Shown: piece after piece, positions 13,001 through 25,800 of the stretch | How positions within the stretch are numbered: the first letter of the stretch is position 1 | How the letters are laid out: every line of letters starts with the position of its first letter | Source: Eudorina sp. 2006-703-Eu-15 | Taxonomy: Eukaryota > Chlorophyta > Chlorophyceae > Chlamydomonadales > Volvocaceae | Direction of reading: 5' to 3' | NCBI GenBank assembly: GCA_003117195.1 | Contig: BDSI01000007.1 | Coordinates: 310,001 to 374,000 of the forward strand | DNA: 64,000 nt | The notes under the pieces: generated by a model | The model's database searches: none | What the model was told of the DNA's origin: nothing | What the model saw: the letters and a program-made list of their open reading frames with translations, nothing else | Program-made: the position numbers and the translations under genes

Positions 13001-16000
13001 CTTGATAACACACACACACGCACTCACCGAGGGCGACGTGCCGTCCGTGACCGGCACGCGAAAGTACTTGACCGCGAAGCCCTGGCTGGTCAGGTTGTCG
13101 TACACCTCCGCCGAGGTCTGCACGTCCTCCGGCCCCGCGATGGTCTCCCACACGTCGTTCAGCTCACCCAGGTGGCCCGCCTCCTGGCTCTCGAACGCCA
13201 ACAGGATGCGGCCGCCGAACTTCTCCGCCTGTGTGTGTAGGGGGGGGCCGGGTGCGGGTGTAACACACCCGGGTATAGACCCACCCAGGTGCTCAGTGCT
13301 CAGGTCAGCGTTCCTCGCGGAATACACCACGTACGCCACACCTCGACACACATTCCGATGCCGTACTATGATCCCGGGATCCCGGATCCCGGATCGCGAG
13401 AGAGGGGTATTCCAGTTCCCTAGTTCCGCCCACCTCCGCCAGCACGTCCCGCTTGAGACGCTCCTCCATGGACGCGATGCGGTCGGCGTCGATGCCCGCG
13501 TACTCGGCCATGTTCTTCAGCGGCCGGCGCTGCGGCAGGGGAGAGGGAGGGAGGGGTACAACGCACAAGAATAGTGACGCTGAAGTAAGACGTAGTGGAG
13601 CCGCGCTGCTGTCGCAGCATTTGTCCGGTGCGAGGGATGGGGAGCGCGTTCCCTGCCGCGTCCGGGCCTGCCATCCTCTCCTACCCATCCCCTGTACTCC
13701 CCTTCCCTTCCCTGGCCCTCTAATCTCCCACGTGTCGGAGCTGTTTCGCTGCCAACCCCTCCCCCCCGCGCCCCCTCCTCACCTCCTCACGCAGCACGAA
13801 CGGCCGGCCCTTGATGTACACCACCGGCTCCTCCCTCATGTTGATCCACAGGGCGTGCACCCGCTTGCTGGCGGTGGGGGAGGTGCTGCCGCTCACAACC
13901 TGCGCGGGGGAGGGGGCCGGGCCGGGGCGATACCGAAGGCAGCCCATGAAGGGGGGGGGATACCGTCGGCAGTAACCGTCGGCAGTTGGGGGTATCGGAA
14001 ATAGGCATTTTCAAACTACAGACGGGGGCAGCCGGGCTGCGGGACAGGCAGACGGGGTGCGACCCGCGGGACGCCAGTACCTGCCGCACTGCCCAGAGCC
14101 CCAAAGTCACAGCCCGCGCAGGGCCTCACTCAACCAACGTCCACCTCTCCACCCATCCACACATCCACTCAGTGCCCCCTGTCCTGTATATCCCCCCTCA
14201 ATCCCACCCCAGCCCACCCCACCCCACCCCACGCCACGCCCCGCCAGACCCACCCTGAGCACCGCGACGATCCCCTCTATGGTCGGCATGCCCGTCCCGA
14301 AGATGGGCATGCCGGGCAGTCCGCGGAAGTTGGGCGCCCCCTCGATGGGCTGCGGGATCTTGGGCGACTTCATGCCGGGGAACTGGTCCTCCTTCAGGAT
14401 AGTGAACGGGCCTGGCACAGCGGGGCGGGCACAGCGGGGCGGGCACAGCGGGCAAGCGCGGGCAAGCGCAGGCGGGGGGGGAGGGGTTAAGAAACAGCCC
14501 AGATGCACCCAGCCCGGGGGGGGGCGAGTTGGGGTGGTTTAGACACCTGGCAGATAGCACAAGGATGGAGGTGAGAAGGCGTATTGGAGGGCTCAACACG
14601 CCCAGCACGCAAGGTCATGGGTACGGTATCGTACTGTGCTAATACCGTGCCGTGCCCTTGCGGTTCCTTCATGGAGCGATGGCGGGGGGGGTATTGTAGG
14701 TCCATGCTGTGAATGCGGCGGGCGGAGGCCCCCGGCACACCACCACGGAACCCTCTCCGTCAAGGCCCCTGTCCGCCAACATGTTGTAAAGCCCACCTGG
14801 AGACACGAAGCTCGACGAACCCCAACCCCGACCCGCGGCCCCTCCCGAAACACCCCACACTCGCTCCCTCCGACCACCGAGATACAATGCCCCCGCATTC
14901 TCCACTTTCTTTCCCGCAACAACGGCGGCCCTGAACAAGCCGCTCAGAGGGGTATATACACCGCCCTCCCCCCCGCCGCCGGATCAGGCACCGCCCCCCC
15001 TGCCGCCGCCGCCGCCGCCACCTCAGGCACCTCAGGCACCGCCTTCCCCCCTGCCGCCGCCGCCGCCACCGCCCGGGGCACCGCTCTCACCCAGCACAGC
15101 GCCGCTGCGCGCCGCCATGACGTCGCTGATGGTGCTGCCCGGCACCGGCGCCTCCGGGGCGACTGCCCCCGCCTCCGCGGGCACGTGCAGATCCAGCGCC
15201 GCCATCGAGTTGCGGCGGAGCAGCCGCATTAACACACTGGGGTGAAGGGCAGGGCAGCAACGGACGGGGCGGGGCGTGTTGAGTTGGGTTGTTCAGAGCT
15301 GCCTCCCTTCACCAACCAGACCTATACCTTTGGCCCATCTCGTTCCGTACGCTTCGTACAGTCCGTACACACCAAACCCCCAGCCCGATGGGCCCTTCCC
15401 CAGCCCCTCCCCTCCCCAATCCCCGTCAGCCCTCTCCTTCCTCCTCCCCCACCTCGCACCTGCGCAGCTCGGGCCGCGACGCCATCCAGTCCGCGAAGGA
15501 CGACTGGGTGGGCAGGTCAGGGTTGAAGGACGGCGAGTAGAGGTAGGAGGAGAAGGCGATCAACATGTAGTACCGCTCCAGGTACTCCTACAGCGGGGAG
15601 GGGTAGGGGTAGGGGTAAGGGGTAAGGGGTAGGGGAGGAAGGGGGAGAAGGAGAGGTATGGGAGATTCGTAGATATAAAGAGGGAGGGAGCGAGCGGTTG
15701 GCGGACGACCCCCCTAGTTCCTCGCCCCTTGTCCTCCCTTACACCCTCCTCATTCCTCCCCTCACAACAGCGCCCCGCGGCCCCATCCCGGGTCCCCATT
15801 CGTCGCTGGGCGCGGCGTGTCGGCTGCCTGGGCTTCTTCCGCTCTACCGCACCCCTCCCCCCTTCCGCTTCCCCGGTTCCTCACCAGGCACACGGCCATG
15901 AGGGAGGCCCTCTGCCGCTCGCGCATCTCCTTGAGGAAGCGGCTGCGGTAGGAGCCGATGGCCTGTGCTGGGCAGTGCGGGGGTGGTTGCTTGACGGAGT

Positions 16001-19000
16001 ACGACAACCAAAGACAGCAGCAGGATCGGTAGCACCGGACCCCCTCTGTCTGGAAAGCTGCTGACGGTCTCAAACCTCCCTCCCCGCTCCCGGGCGTCTG
16101 TCTGGCCATCGGTGCAGTTCACCTATCGCCGCCTGTCGTTGCCTATTGATTTGCGGAACCCACTCTCTCGCTCCTCCCCGGCGAAGCCTCCCGCAGCCCT
16201 CTCAAGGTGGCCGGGCTGCCGTCACGGATCCCGCCCGCACGGCGGACTGGGCACCGCCACTCCAGCCGTACCCATCCCGTACGGCCTCCTCCGCCTGCAC
16301 GTGCAGGTCCGATGCCCGGGGATGCCCGCACCACCCCACGCCCACGCCCCATCTCACCAACCCTGTCCACGCCCCGCGGCGCACCTCACGGAGGTTCTGC
16401 ATCTGGCTGCACGAGTCGATGACGGCGTCCAGGACCGCCTTGCCCTCCGTGCCGTTCTCGAGGACCCTAGACCACCGGGGGCGGCGGGAGAGTGGAGCGG
16501 CACACGGCACACGACACACGGTGCACGGGGTGCGTTTGGTTAGTTTGGTTAGTTTGGTTTGGTTTGGTTGGGTTGGGTCGGGTCGGGTCGGGTCGCGGTG
16601 GGGTAGGCCCCGAGCCGCTACACACAGCAACTCGGTACCAAGTATCGATGCATGTTATGGTATTTCAGGGCTGGGCAGCGGCGGTGGTGCGGCGCACGGG
16701 CGGTGGAGCGCACCCACCGCGGCCCTGCCCTGCCCTGCGACCTAGACCCCTGCAGCGTGCACGTCGTGTGGCAGCAGCCACACGTCCGTACCTCATCAGG
16801 CTTCGCACGACGTCGTACATGCCCCACTTGAGCTTGTCGCGCGTCTGCTCGCCCACGGCCGGCGCGGCGGCCATGGCGGTGGGGAACCAGGCGGGCACGG
16901 CCGGCGCCGCGGCCTCGTCGCCAGGCGTCATCATGTTCTTGGCGCCGGCGGGGAAGGCCCCCAGCTTGCGCAGGTAGAGCAGGGTACCGATGATAGTGCC
17001 GGTGGTGGTGCGGCCGCGGCCCATCTGGTGAGTCACCAGCCGGGCATCGGTGAGTGATTGGTGGGACGGACAGGGAGGGCTTCACACACCGTACAGATGA
17101 GGGGCTCACATAAAAATTGCGAAGTTGGTAAATACAGAAATGGTGCGAAAATGTATCGAGGCCAAACGTGTACCAAAAAGAGACGTTTACAGGGTGCGAA
17201 ATTTCCGGGACATGTGCCTCGGGATGGAGTGGGTGAGAAACGGAGGCGCACTACGGCTGGGGGAGGCCAGAGGGCAGGAATCGCAGAGCGGGAGCCCGCA
17301 GCGCCAGCCCATTCCCCGCCTGGGCCTCCTTAACTCCCCCCCAGAATCCCCCCGGGGCTGTTCCTTTTACCCCCCCCCCCGCCGACCCCCCCGACCCCGC
17401 GCACCTGGCAGTTGAAGATGAAGGCGGCGTTCCCCAGGTTGGGCCAGATGCGGGACACGAGCACGTCGAAATCCGAGTCCTGCAGTAGGAGAAAGGGGTA
17501 CAGGATGAATGGATGATGGATGATGGTAGACATGTTCAGTAGGGGGAGGGGTCAGGGGCACCGGCTTGGTCAGGGGCATTGAGGGGGAAGGCGACGCGCA
17601 GCAAACTCGCTGCTGTAGGAACACCTCCTAAAGTCCGGCCAGTGATTAATAAATTTAAATCAACGGAAATAAAGGGAAAATTCGACATTCGTTACCGCCA
17701 GGATCCTTTGGCGATACCGGGTCCCTAGCACGTCAGGACGTCAGCCCGGCTCTCTGGTGGGCCCCCCAGGAGGACCCCAAACAGCGCCATGGGAGGGCTC
17801 TAGCAACCCGGGACGGTATGTTCCGGCTCCCTGGTGAAGTGCGCTGCCTGGGGCCCCGGTGCTGTGCGGGAGACAGCCTCACGCGCACGTGACGGGAGGA
17901 GGCGGAGGCGGGCGCCGGCACCGGAAAGATGCGCGCACACGGCACTTGTCTTGCTGTCTCAGCCTTCCCGTAATCCCTATATCCCGACTGCCCGACGGCC
18001 CACGATGGCCCTCCGGAACGTCCCCAGCCCCGTACCCCCAAACCCTGGGCCCAACCCCCATACCCTATAGACCCGCCACGCGCCACACCTTGGGCGCCTT
18101 CTCGTCGGTAATGGGGATACGGATGTAGTCAATGAAGTAGCCGTCGGCTGCGAGGAAGGAGGAGGGAGGGGGACGGCAGGGAGAGCGAGGAAGAAGGGAG
18201 GGGGGCGGCAGGGAGAGGAGGGGCGGCTGAGGGTGAGCCGCAGCAATGCACCGTGGGATCACGGCTGTCACCGAGGACCATGGCTGGCCGTCAACATTCC
18301 CGTCGACCGGGCAGCCTCCGCCTCCCTCCACGTGTTATTGAGTACGAAGACACGGCGGCGCGCCGCGTCGGCTTTCCGTTCCGGTGTCCCGATGCACGAC
18401 ACCCAGTGGCGTGCGAGCCTGTCGTACAGCCCTCGTGGCCTCCGGAAGACTCGCGCGCCGACTGAGCAAGAATCCACCACCTCCCAAACACCCCCCCTGG
18501 GCATTCAATTGTTCAGGGCTCGGGTTTCCGCTTTATCCTTTCAGCGACCACGGCCCCCTGCGCACAGACGGCACCCGCCCGGGCCATGGACATCCTCCGT
18601 CACGCGAGTATTCTGGGTACTTCTGGGTGTGCCCGGGTTCGTTTCTGGGTTTGGGTTTCCTTTACTTTTCATACCCCGCCGGCCCAAACCGTCTCAACAC
18701 TGGATGGCAACGCGGCCAGCCAGCCCCCGCCCGCCGGCCCCAATCCCACACCCAAATCCTCTTCCCTTGGTCGGAGCCTGTGGCTGCGGGGTTTGCTTAC
18801 TTAATCCGATCTGGGTTTGCTTTCCAACCGCCCCATCGGGGTTTTGGGCGTGCCATGCTCCCACAGGTTGGTCTTGCCTGCCAGCCCCAGCCCCGGAAGC
18901 CGAACCCGAGAACTGGCCTGGTCGCCGGGCCGGTGGTTGTTTCTAGGGTTCTCTCTTTGATCCCCAATAATACCCACCAATCCCCACCAATTCGCCCTTC

Positions 19001-21317
19001 AGACCCACGCACCCCGCTTCTCTCTGAGCCCCACCAATCCGCCCTTCAGACTCACTCACTCACTCACCCCGCAGCTCGGCGTACACCTCGTTGGGTGTCT
19101 GCACATCCGCCGCAGTGACGGGCTCCCAGTGGTCGTACAGCGACAGGTCCTCGTTCTCGTGCTTCACCAGGATGCGGTTGCCGAACTTGGAGGCCTCCTG
19201 AAGGATATCCTCCTGCGCGTGTGGGGAGGGGGGACGGGGGAGGGGGGGAGAAGAAACAGAGGGGGAGAGGGGGAGAGGATATTGGTAGGAATTGGTAGGG
19301 GGAGGGGGGGAGAAGAAACGGAGAGCGGAGGGCGAAGTTACGGGTCCGATCCGGCGGGCGAGGCCTGGGGGTCAGTCATTCTCTCGTCGTGGGGTTCGTA
19401 ACTCAGGGCTCAGGCTCAGGCAACTGGACATCCGGGCGGGGTAGGTACCGGCTAGGAGGCTGCTAGACGAGGGCAGGAGGCGTATCTGTGTATATGTTAA
19501 GATAAGAGACCCGCTCTGTCTGTAGGTGTGCATGCATGTTGAAGCAAGAGGACCAAGCCAGCCCGAACCGTACTGCCCTCCTCGTGGCCTCCTGACACGG
19601 CCGTGCCACCGCCTGGGCCCCGGGAGGGTGATGCCCCTGTCGGTGGCGCACCGCACCGCACCTTGAGGCGCCGCTCCATGTCCTCCACGCGGCTGCGGTC
19701 GATCCCTGCGTCGTGTGGGTCACGGTCCAGCCACACACACATACACACCGGGCGGGTCTCTTACCTAAACACACACCGCACAGCCCGAGCGGTCGAGAAA
19801 ATAAACATCAAAGCTGGCGGATTTCAAGATCCAGAAACCGCTGACCCCGTGACCCGCCGGCCGGCAAGCGGGTCCACCCCATGCTACCCTCGGCTCCCCC
19901 AACCCCAAATGGCTCCCCCCTCCCTCCCCACACCGCGCCCCGCTGAGACGCCATTCCTTTCCCTCAAAGAGCGCGTGCACATACACACACATACACACAC
20001 ACCACGCGGCTCAGTTTTCTTTTACTTACACACAGCACACACACAAAGCCTCCTACGGGCCGTTTCCGGCCGTTATGCCCTTTGCATGACATGCGCTCCT
20101 GCTTTGCCAGCGACAAGCACACCCCGCTAACCACACACACCTGTGTACTCGAGGTTGCAGAAGGGCTGGTCCGCCTCCCGCACCACGAAGGGGTTACCGT
20201 TGATGAAGATCAGCGGCTCCTCCCGCAGGTTCTGCCACAGCACCTTGCGGTTGCCTGGGGAGTGATCGCGGGTTCGGATCGGAGTCGGGGTCGGGGTCGG
20301 GGGGGAGGCCAAGGAAAGTGCCGTGTCTATTAAAGAGGCGCGCAGACGGCTGGGGCCGGCAGGCGGTGGATGCAGCGGGCAGGAGCGTGGTGGTACCTCC
20401 ATCACCCGCATAAACCAAGAAGTAAAGTGGACACACGGGCCCGGTGACGTGTGGGTGGGCGCCTTGTCGCGGCTTAGACGGGCGGTTGCTCCGGCCCGCG
20501 CCCTCTCTCTCCCCGCAGGCCGTCTGGGTTACTGAAAGATCCAGACGATGCCGTACCAGCCACACCCATAAGGCCTAGTGGTGGAAGTGGTGGAAGCGCC
20601 CACCTTGGCCCGCGCTGCCGTACCTTTGTTGGCCCCCACGGCATTGAGGGCGGAGCGCAGTCCGGTCACCGTGGGGATGGCTACGCCGTACACGGGGACG
20701 GACGGAACCTGCGCACGATGGCAAGGGTGACGTGCACAGCGGACAATTTGGCTCAATCCCGGGGGGACCCTGGCAATATGACGAGTATCAAGGATCGGCA
20801 CGGAATGCACATGCTGCCTGCAGGACCAGAGGATACACTGCCACGCTGGTGTCAGGTCAAGACCATGGATTCGCAAAGCCTGCCATCGCTCCTGGCGTTC
20901 ACGTAACATAAGGTTAGGTATCCATACTGGTCAGGGTGCGTGCAACGCTCATGTTGCTGACGATGCGAATCAAATGTGGACGCTTCGGTCGTTGGAGGAA
21001 CCGAGCAGCCGTACCTGACGGAAGTTGGGGGCACCCTCCAGAATCGGAACCAGTTTGGTGTTATGACAACCTATGACAATATTACACGCAGTGCGGGCAT
21101 CCATTAGCTGCAGCGAAAGGCGCAACGCGGTGCAAGAGGGCATGACACCACAATTCTACACCCGATTCAGGTACGAATGCTCACTGGGGAAATGGTCGGC
21201 CTTAAGCGTTGTATGTTTAATGAGAACGTCGCCAGACCGACTGGCAATGACAACTTCCGGTGCAGGCAGAGTCTCTGCCCCTTGCCCAGGTGCGTCAGCA
21301 GCGATGCGATCTATCAT
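5830..21317 (-). CDS. PALD1: Paladin-type protein with three PTP-like phosphatase (phytase-like) modules
   Basis: Thirty exons give about 1,476 residues. Each module follows the paladin plan: a TLK-x-D-x-FP motif, GAPNFR, a GVAIPT-like strand, an NLREEP..YINGRPFV segment, an E-x-M-E-x-RLK helix, a W-E-P...VQTP-x-EVY segment, and then the phosphatase loop. Loops are C256-QMGRG-R262 and C694-QLGIG-R700; module 3 reads LSRTPTGSSAR and lacks the cysteine. Known family role: cytosolic phosphatase-like proteins that act on or bind phosphoinositides or inositol phosphates, with weak or no protein-phosphatase activity. The ATG at 21317 is chosen because it opens the exon holding the first TLKADHFPS motif; an exon further upstream is possible because TTTGCAG sits just before it. 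One base too many lies in the C-runs at 8676-8710, so the frame breaks in exon 26. Confidence 0.85.
8062..8159 (+). repeat. (GT)n followed by a GCGGGT hexamer array
   Basis: GT dinucleotides run from 8062 to 8098 and GCGGGT-type hexamers from 8119 to 8159, both inside the intron between exons 26 and 27 of the paladin-type gene. Confidence 0.9.
8512..8544 (-). repeat. Dispersed intronic repeat, family A
   Basis: On the minus strand GGTATAGGAAATTGGTAGA begins six bases after the exon 26 donor of the paladin-type gene. Confidence 0.6.
9991..10024 (+). repeat. (CA)n microsatellite
   Basis: A pure CA run inside an intron of the paladin-type gene. Confidence 0.95.
12821..12850 (+). repeat. Dispersed intronic repeat, family A
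   Basis: GGGTATGGGAAATTGGTGGA followed by CATATTCAT; a partial second copy (GGAAATTGGTAGACA) follows at 12893. Confidence 0.6.
12981..13020 (+). repeat. Dispersed intronic repeat, family B variant
   Basis: CGCGGCTCAGCTTTTCTCCT followed by TGATAACACACACACAC. A near-identical copy lies at 10399-10432 and a diverged one at 20004-20040. On the gene's strand each sits just after or near a donor. Confidence 0.6.
15091..21317 (-). other. Paladin module 1 (exons 1-13)
   Basis: Exons: 21317-21162, 21107-21015, 20708-20624, 20254-20141, 19705-19662, 19212-19068, 18147-18089, 17479-17405, 17024-16792, 16466-16385, 15962-15885, 15587-15460, 15236-15091. The catalytic cysteine is in exon 8 and the rest of the loop opens exon 9, so an intron splits the active site. 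All donors begin GT and all acceptors end AG. The module ends with a helical segment (YLERYYMLIAFSSYLYS, FADWMASRPEL) that recurs after each phosphatase loop. Confidence 0.85.
16535..16597 (+). repeat. GGTTT/GGTCG pentamer tract
   Basis: The tract drifts from GTTTGGTTA units to GGTTT and then GGTCG units inside a paladin intron. A similar GGTTGGTCG tract sits in a cyclase intron at 51768-51825. Confidence 0.8.
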
Positions 21318-22842
21318 TTTTAGAGTAATTCCAGTAGGGTTCTGCAAACGAATCCCCGCTTCGGCTCAGAGGGAAAATACCCGCGCACGTGTCGTCAACA
21401 AGAAGAAAAGTCGCGTGCAATGTCCGATGCGTATACTCTGAATTTGAGCAATGGATAACATATAAGCCGCTGAATTATGACATGGGACGCTCTGGTTAAA
21501 TGGGTCATTGAAACACGCGGTCAGTCGTACGGAAACGTGGTGGTACTCTGGGTAGTTTGTTGAGACCTGGCAGTATTTGATATGACAAAAATCAGCAGGT
21601 CTCGATAGAACAACATCCTGGGACTACGTAAAACCCAATTGCGTATGGTTGCAAGCTAATACAAGAACTGCACGTTTTGGGAGCATTGGCCGTGCATCTT
21701 TGACCAACAGATTTAGATCTCATGGAGTGAGGCTTACCTGGGGACGTAGCGCTAAGGAAAGCAAGCATCTGTCGCCGATTCCAACGCATAACGACCAACG
21801 GGCCCAGGCAAACGAGTGCCATGACGGTGTGCCTCTCATAGCTCGCCTCACGCAACTTCAGTTCGCGGACTGTAAAAACCAAATGGCATATGGCAAAATG
21901 TAAGCACAGCATTGGATCAGCACAGTATCAGGTCCGTGTTAACAGTTCGCCCAGGGTTACCGTTGCTTCTTACGTAACGTTGTGATTGCTGCAGTCAACT
22001 GCGCAATTCATCCACGCGCAATTGTGCATCTCCAGAAAAGATGTCTTGCCGCGTCTGCCGTGCAGGCCCCGTGATCGCGAACGAGGCCACCTCGCCACCT
22101 CGCCTTTCCTAGACCTTGACATACGCCGTCATACGCTGAGGAGTAACGGTCACAGCAAGCCGACACATCGTTTGGGGCAGCGTCCGCGGGGTTTGTTGAA
22201 TGACTTATGCTTCAGGGGATCCCCCTGGCAGCCAGGCATCGGTGACAGCCGGAGCCGCCTCACTACAAACTGCGAATGCAAACAAAACCCGCGGCCCCCG
22301 AAGCCGGCGCCGAGCCAGCACCGCAAACGCGCACAAGGCCCCCTCCCCCGGGCCCGCGTTGCAAGGGAGCCACACCCTCAATCATATGTTGCAGAGGGGG
22401 CCTTAATTGTCTATTTGCCTTGGTCGGGGCACGTACCTTTGGGCCGAGGTGACGGGCCTTGGCCGAGTTCCGTACGATGCAGTGCTTTCGCAACAGGATC
22501 TTCCGCTGCAGCGCAGTCGAAGCACAATGCCCTTCTCGCGCGACTTCAGTGCCGTTGTCATTGCCGTGACAGACGTAAACGCTCCGATTGAAACGTTACG
22601 TTTTTCATGTCGGACCCTTCCTCGTCCCTCCGCTTACCACCGTATATACACGTCCCCAACCACCGCAGTCGCTGAAGCGTGCAAATGCGGGCCGCGGTGC
22701 TGCCGTACTCCTGACAGCTTATCATCACCACCACCTCCTGCACCACAGCCACGTGTAGCATAATGTAATCACACAACCCGCCAGCAGGCGCGCTGCGCGC
22801 GAACTGTTTACAGCCCCCAAAGCCCCAACCTCGCCGGACCTC
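21318..22842. other. Region between the paladin-type gene and TDP1
   Basis: This is AT-richer than its surroundings and should hold the promoter of the paladin-type gene (minus strand, reading away at 21317) and the 3' untranslated region of TDP1. Open frames of up to about 200 codons occur but show no motif and no splice-consistent partner. Confidence 0.5.
22808..22812 (-). terminator. TGTAA poly(A) signal candidate of TDP1
   Basis: TTACA on the plus strand reads TGTAA on the minus strand, 31 bases past the TDP1 stop codon. TGTAA is the usual poly(A) signal of chlamydomonad algae. The distance is short for a 3' untranslated region, so a second signal may exist. Confidence 0.35.
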
Positions 22843-25800
22843 TCAGTCAACTTGGGTGTGCCCGTAATGGGAGTACGGCGCTCCCCAGGGCAGCCCAAGC
22901 GCATCCAGCCCCGCCTGCGGCGTGTCCACCGCCCAGGGTTTGTCCTGCCCGGCACGGTATGACATGGGGGGCAGCGTGTACGGCACCGGGATCGCGCAAA
23001 TCACCTCCCCATCCGAATGGTTCCCCGTACTACTCTCTCCGCGGGTGGAAGAGCTCCCCGCCGTCGTTGCGCCGGGAAGGCTCCAGAAGGTCACGCGGCG
23101 GCCCTGCGGCGCCGGCACCGCCGTCGCGGCGGGCCCTACGGGCTGTACGGCTCGCGGTTGCTGCCGAGTGTTGCCATCCCCTCGTGTGCAGCAGAAACCA
23201 AACTGGGGCGAGGACCTGCACACCACGGCGGGACGAGATGTACGACATATGTACGAGGCGCGGTGAGCGGCCGATGTGCATGGTAAGGGGTGATGGTGGA
23301 GGTGGTAGTGGCCACGGCAGTGGTGGTGTGCGGTACGGTATACCTGGTATCGTGGCCACGGCAGTGGTGGTGTGCGGTACGGTATACCTGGTTTCGTGGC
23401 GCCTGCAGAGCGCATACAGCGGCGCACCAACCCGAGTTCTCGCAGGCTGGTGCTGTCCCTTCCCTGGAGCCGGAACACAGTGAGCGGACGTCGCCAATCC
23501 ATGGACATCGAACCTCCAGACGCTGAGGTACTGACACCGTACTTGAGCCCCGGGGGCCGCTTGGCCCGCACGGCACGTCCCCGAACCCAGACACTTGACC
23601 GCGTGGGAGCTCAACAGCTCACTCCCCCGGGCTCCCAGCTGGAAAGGCTGTGCGGGCCACCTCCCTGGCGTCAGCCCCACCTGTACGCGGCCTCCAGCGC
23701 GGGCGTCACCAGCACGCCCAGCTCGTACGATCGGATCTGCATCCCATCACGGCGGGCGGCACGCACGAGACAAGCGGTGCGTCACCTTCGCGGAGGAGGG
23801 TTGGCAAGCGGGAGGCGCGGAGGAGAACCCAGATGGAAAGACGTTCTACACCCTAGGGAGTTTTGCGGCCCAGTGCGTCGGGAGCTCAGCGGGAATCCCC
23901 GCGGCGCCTTACACGCGCGGCGCTGCGCAAGCTGTGCTTGGAGCTTCCGCAGGCGCCCCACGCTGCCCGGGGAAGACGGCAGATCTGAACCCAAATCGCA
24001 CACCGACCCGCCCGCCAAATCGCACACCGACCCGCCCGCCAAATCGCGCCCGCCAGCCAAAATCGCGCCATTGAGCCGGCTGCTCCCCTGCCCGGTGTCC
24101 AATACCTGCCCACCGGGGCGGCACCGGTAACGTCAAGGACTCCCCCGCATCCACGCTTGTTTTTCGCTGTATCTTGTTGCACCACCCACGCCCAGACGCC
24201 CACCCAGGCCATAATGTGGAGGGCTTGACGCTCCCCGACCAGGTATGTCGCGCCAATCAACCACCCATTCACCGAGCCATCCGCGCACCCGCATCCCCAG
24301 TCCCCCACCCGCCGCTCTCGCACCCCCACCACCATCCTCCAGGCTCGCACTCCACCACCACCCACCATGATTTGCGAGCCGTTCTTCTGCAGCTCGCCCC
24401 ACGCCGCCTTGCTCAGATTGTGGCTCGTAACTAGGAACCAAGCCAGCTGCTGGCCTCGGTACCTGAGGGGCGGAGGGGCGGCGGCAACAAGGGATGCGGG
24501 TTGCACGGGGCGTGAGGTGGGAGATGGGACAGACGGTGCGGGACAGGTGAGGGTGCGGGGCACAACACACGCGCCTTACAGTGCTGGGTCTTGTTTTGTT
24601 CTGAAACGTTTTGTCGGTGGTGGCGCGGCTCCCTTGTTGCTGTTTTCATGTTTTCCAATTTGCAGGTTAATATGGTAAGTATCTTGGCGCTTGTTTTGGG
24701 TCGGGCGGGCTTCTTATCTAAACACACGCCGCACAGTACACCACAAACCCGAACAACACACATGATGTGACCCCCCCCCGCGGGTGATGGAAGATGGGTG
24801 CGCAGTCCTTGTTGGGGTTGATGAGACGAGGCACCTACGCGCTATCTGGGCCCGTTGGAACACCCGGTCGGGATACGGGTCCACCTTGTAACGGTTACAT
24901 TACATGATGCACCCACACGGGCACCGAAGTGCCGTCCCTCCATCGCCGCCAAGCCCCACCGCCCACCTCCCCCATACTGCAGCCACCCAAGGACTCCTGC
25001 TGTCGTTCGGGTTCGTTCCTTTCCGCACATAATGTGTCTCATTGTCCTCAGATACTGCTTCCGGTAGTGCCCTCTTATTCGGGAGAGGAGGGTCCTCTAC
25101 AAAGCACCTCCGCAGGTGAGCGCACGGGCGTCGTGCCGCTTTGCCCTGGAAGTTCCATCGGAGGATGTACGGCTGTGGATTGCGCCCCGCAGCTATGGTA
25201 CACCGTACAACACCGTACACAACTACACATACCTCGTGTAGGTCTTGATATGGGGCATGGCGCGCTGCCGGCCCACCGCCTCGCCGCCCCACCTCACATA
25301 GTACCGACCCATGAAGGGCTTGTTGACGTTGCGGGTAGGGCCCGGGATGCTGCGCCCCGCGTTCCAGCCCTCAATGCTGTTGCGTACCTCCTCAACGGTG
25401 GGCCACACAATCGCCAACGGTAACGGCTCGGAACCGGGCGGACCCGAGGGTCGCGGCGGCGCCGTCAAGAGCACTTGCTGCTGCTGCTGCCGCTGCTGCT
25501 GCCGTTGCTGCGGCGACGATGGTTGCTGCAGTTGGTCTGGTCGTCGGAAAGCGGCAAGCGAAGCTCCAAACTCGTCGATTAGCCAGGCCTGGTCGAAGGA
25601 TCCCATTGACGAGCATTGGATCACGACGCCCTCGTTCGACGTCGACGACGACGACGTCGAAGCCGCCGCCGGCGCGCCGCTGCCCTGGAAGCCCGCCGGC
25701 AGCGGCACCTGCTCCAGCAGCCGCCGCAGCCGCATGTGGCCATACAGCTGTACGACGGCGTTGCCGCGATGATACCCCGGCACGCTCGACACCAGCGAGC

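Larger units (their letters stand above)
9628..14411 (-). other. Paladin module 2 (exons 14-24)
   Basis: Exons: 14411-14254, 13899-13783, 13529-13434, 13228-13028, 12750-12587, 12255-12195, 11849-11772, 11455-11363, 10934-10852, 10634-10445, 9708-9628. The loop FNCQLGIGRTTTGM lies whole in exon 18, so the intron that splits the loop in module 1 is missing here. Exon 20 is an acidic insert. The helical YLERYCQLIAFSYYLE segment and a DWLASRPDL motif close the module. Confidence 0.85.

Noticed and set aside
21592..21912. A 106-codon minus-strand frame upstream of the paladin-type gene
   Set aside because: It shows no similarity to paladin N-termini and no donor in the right phase for the exon at 21317.
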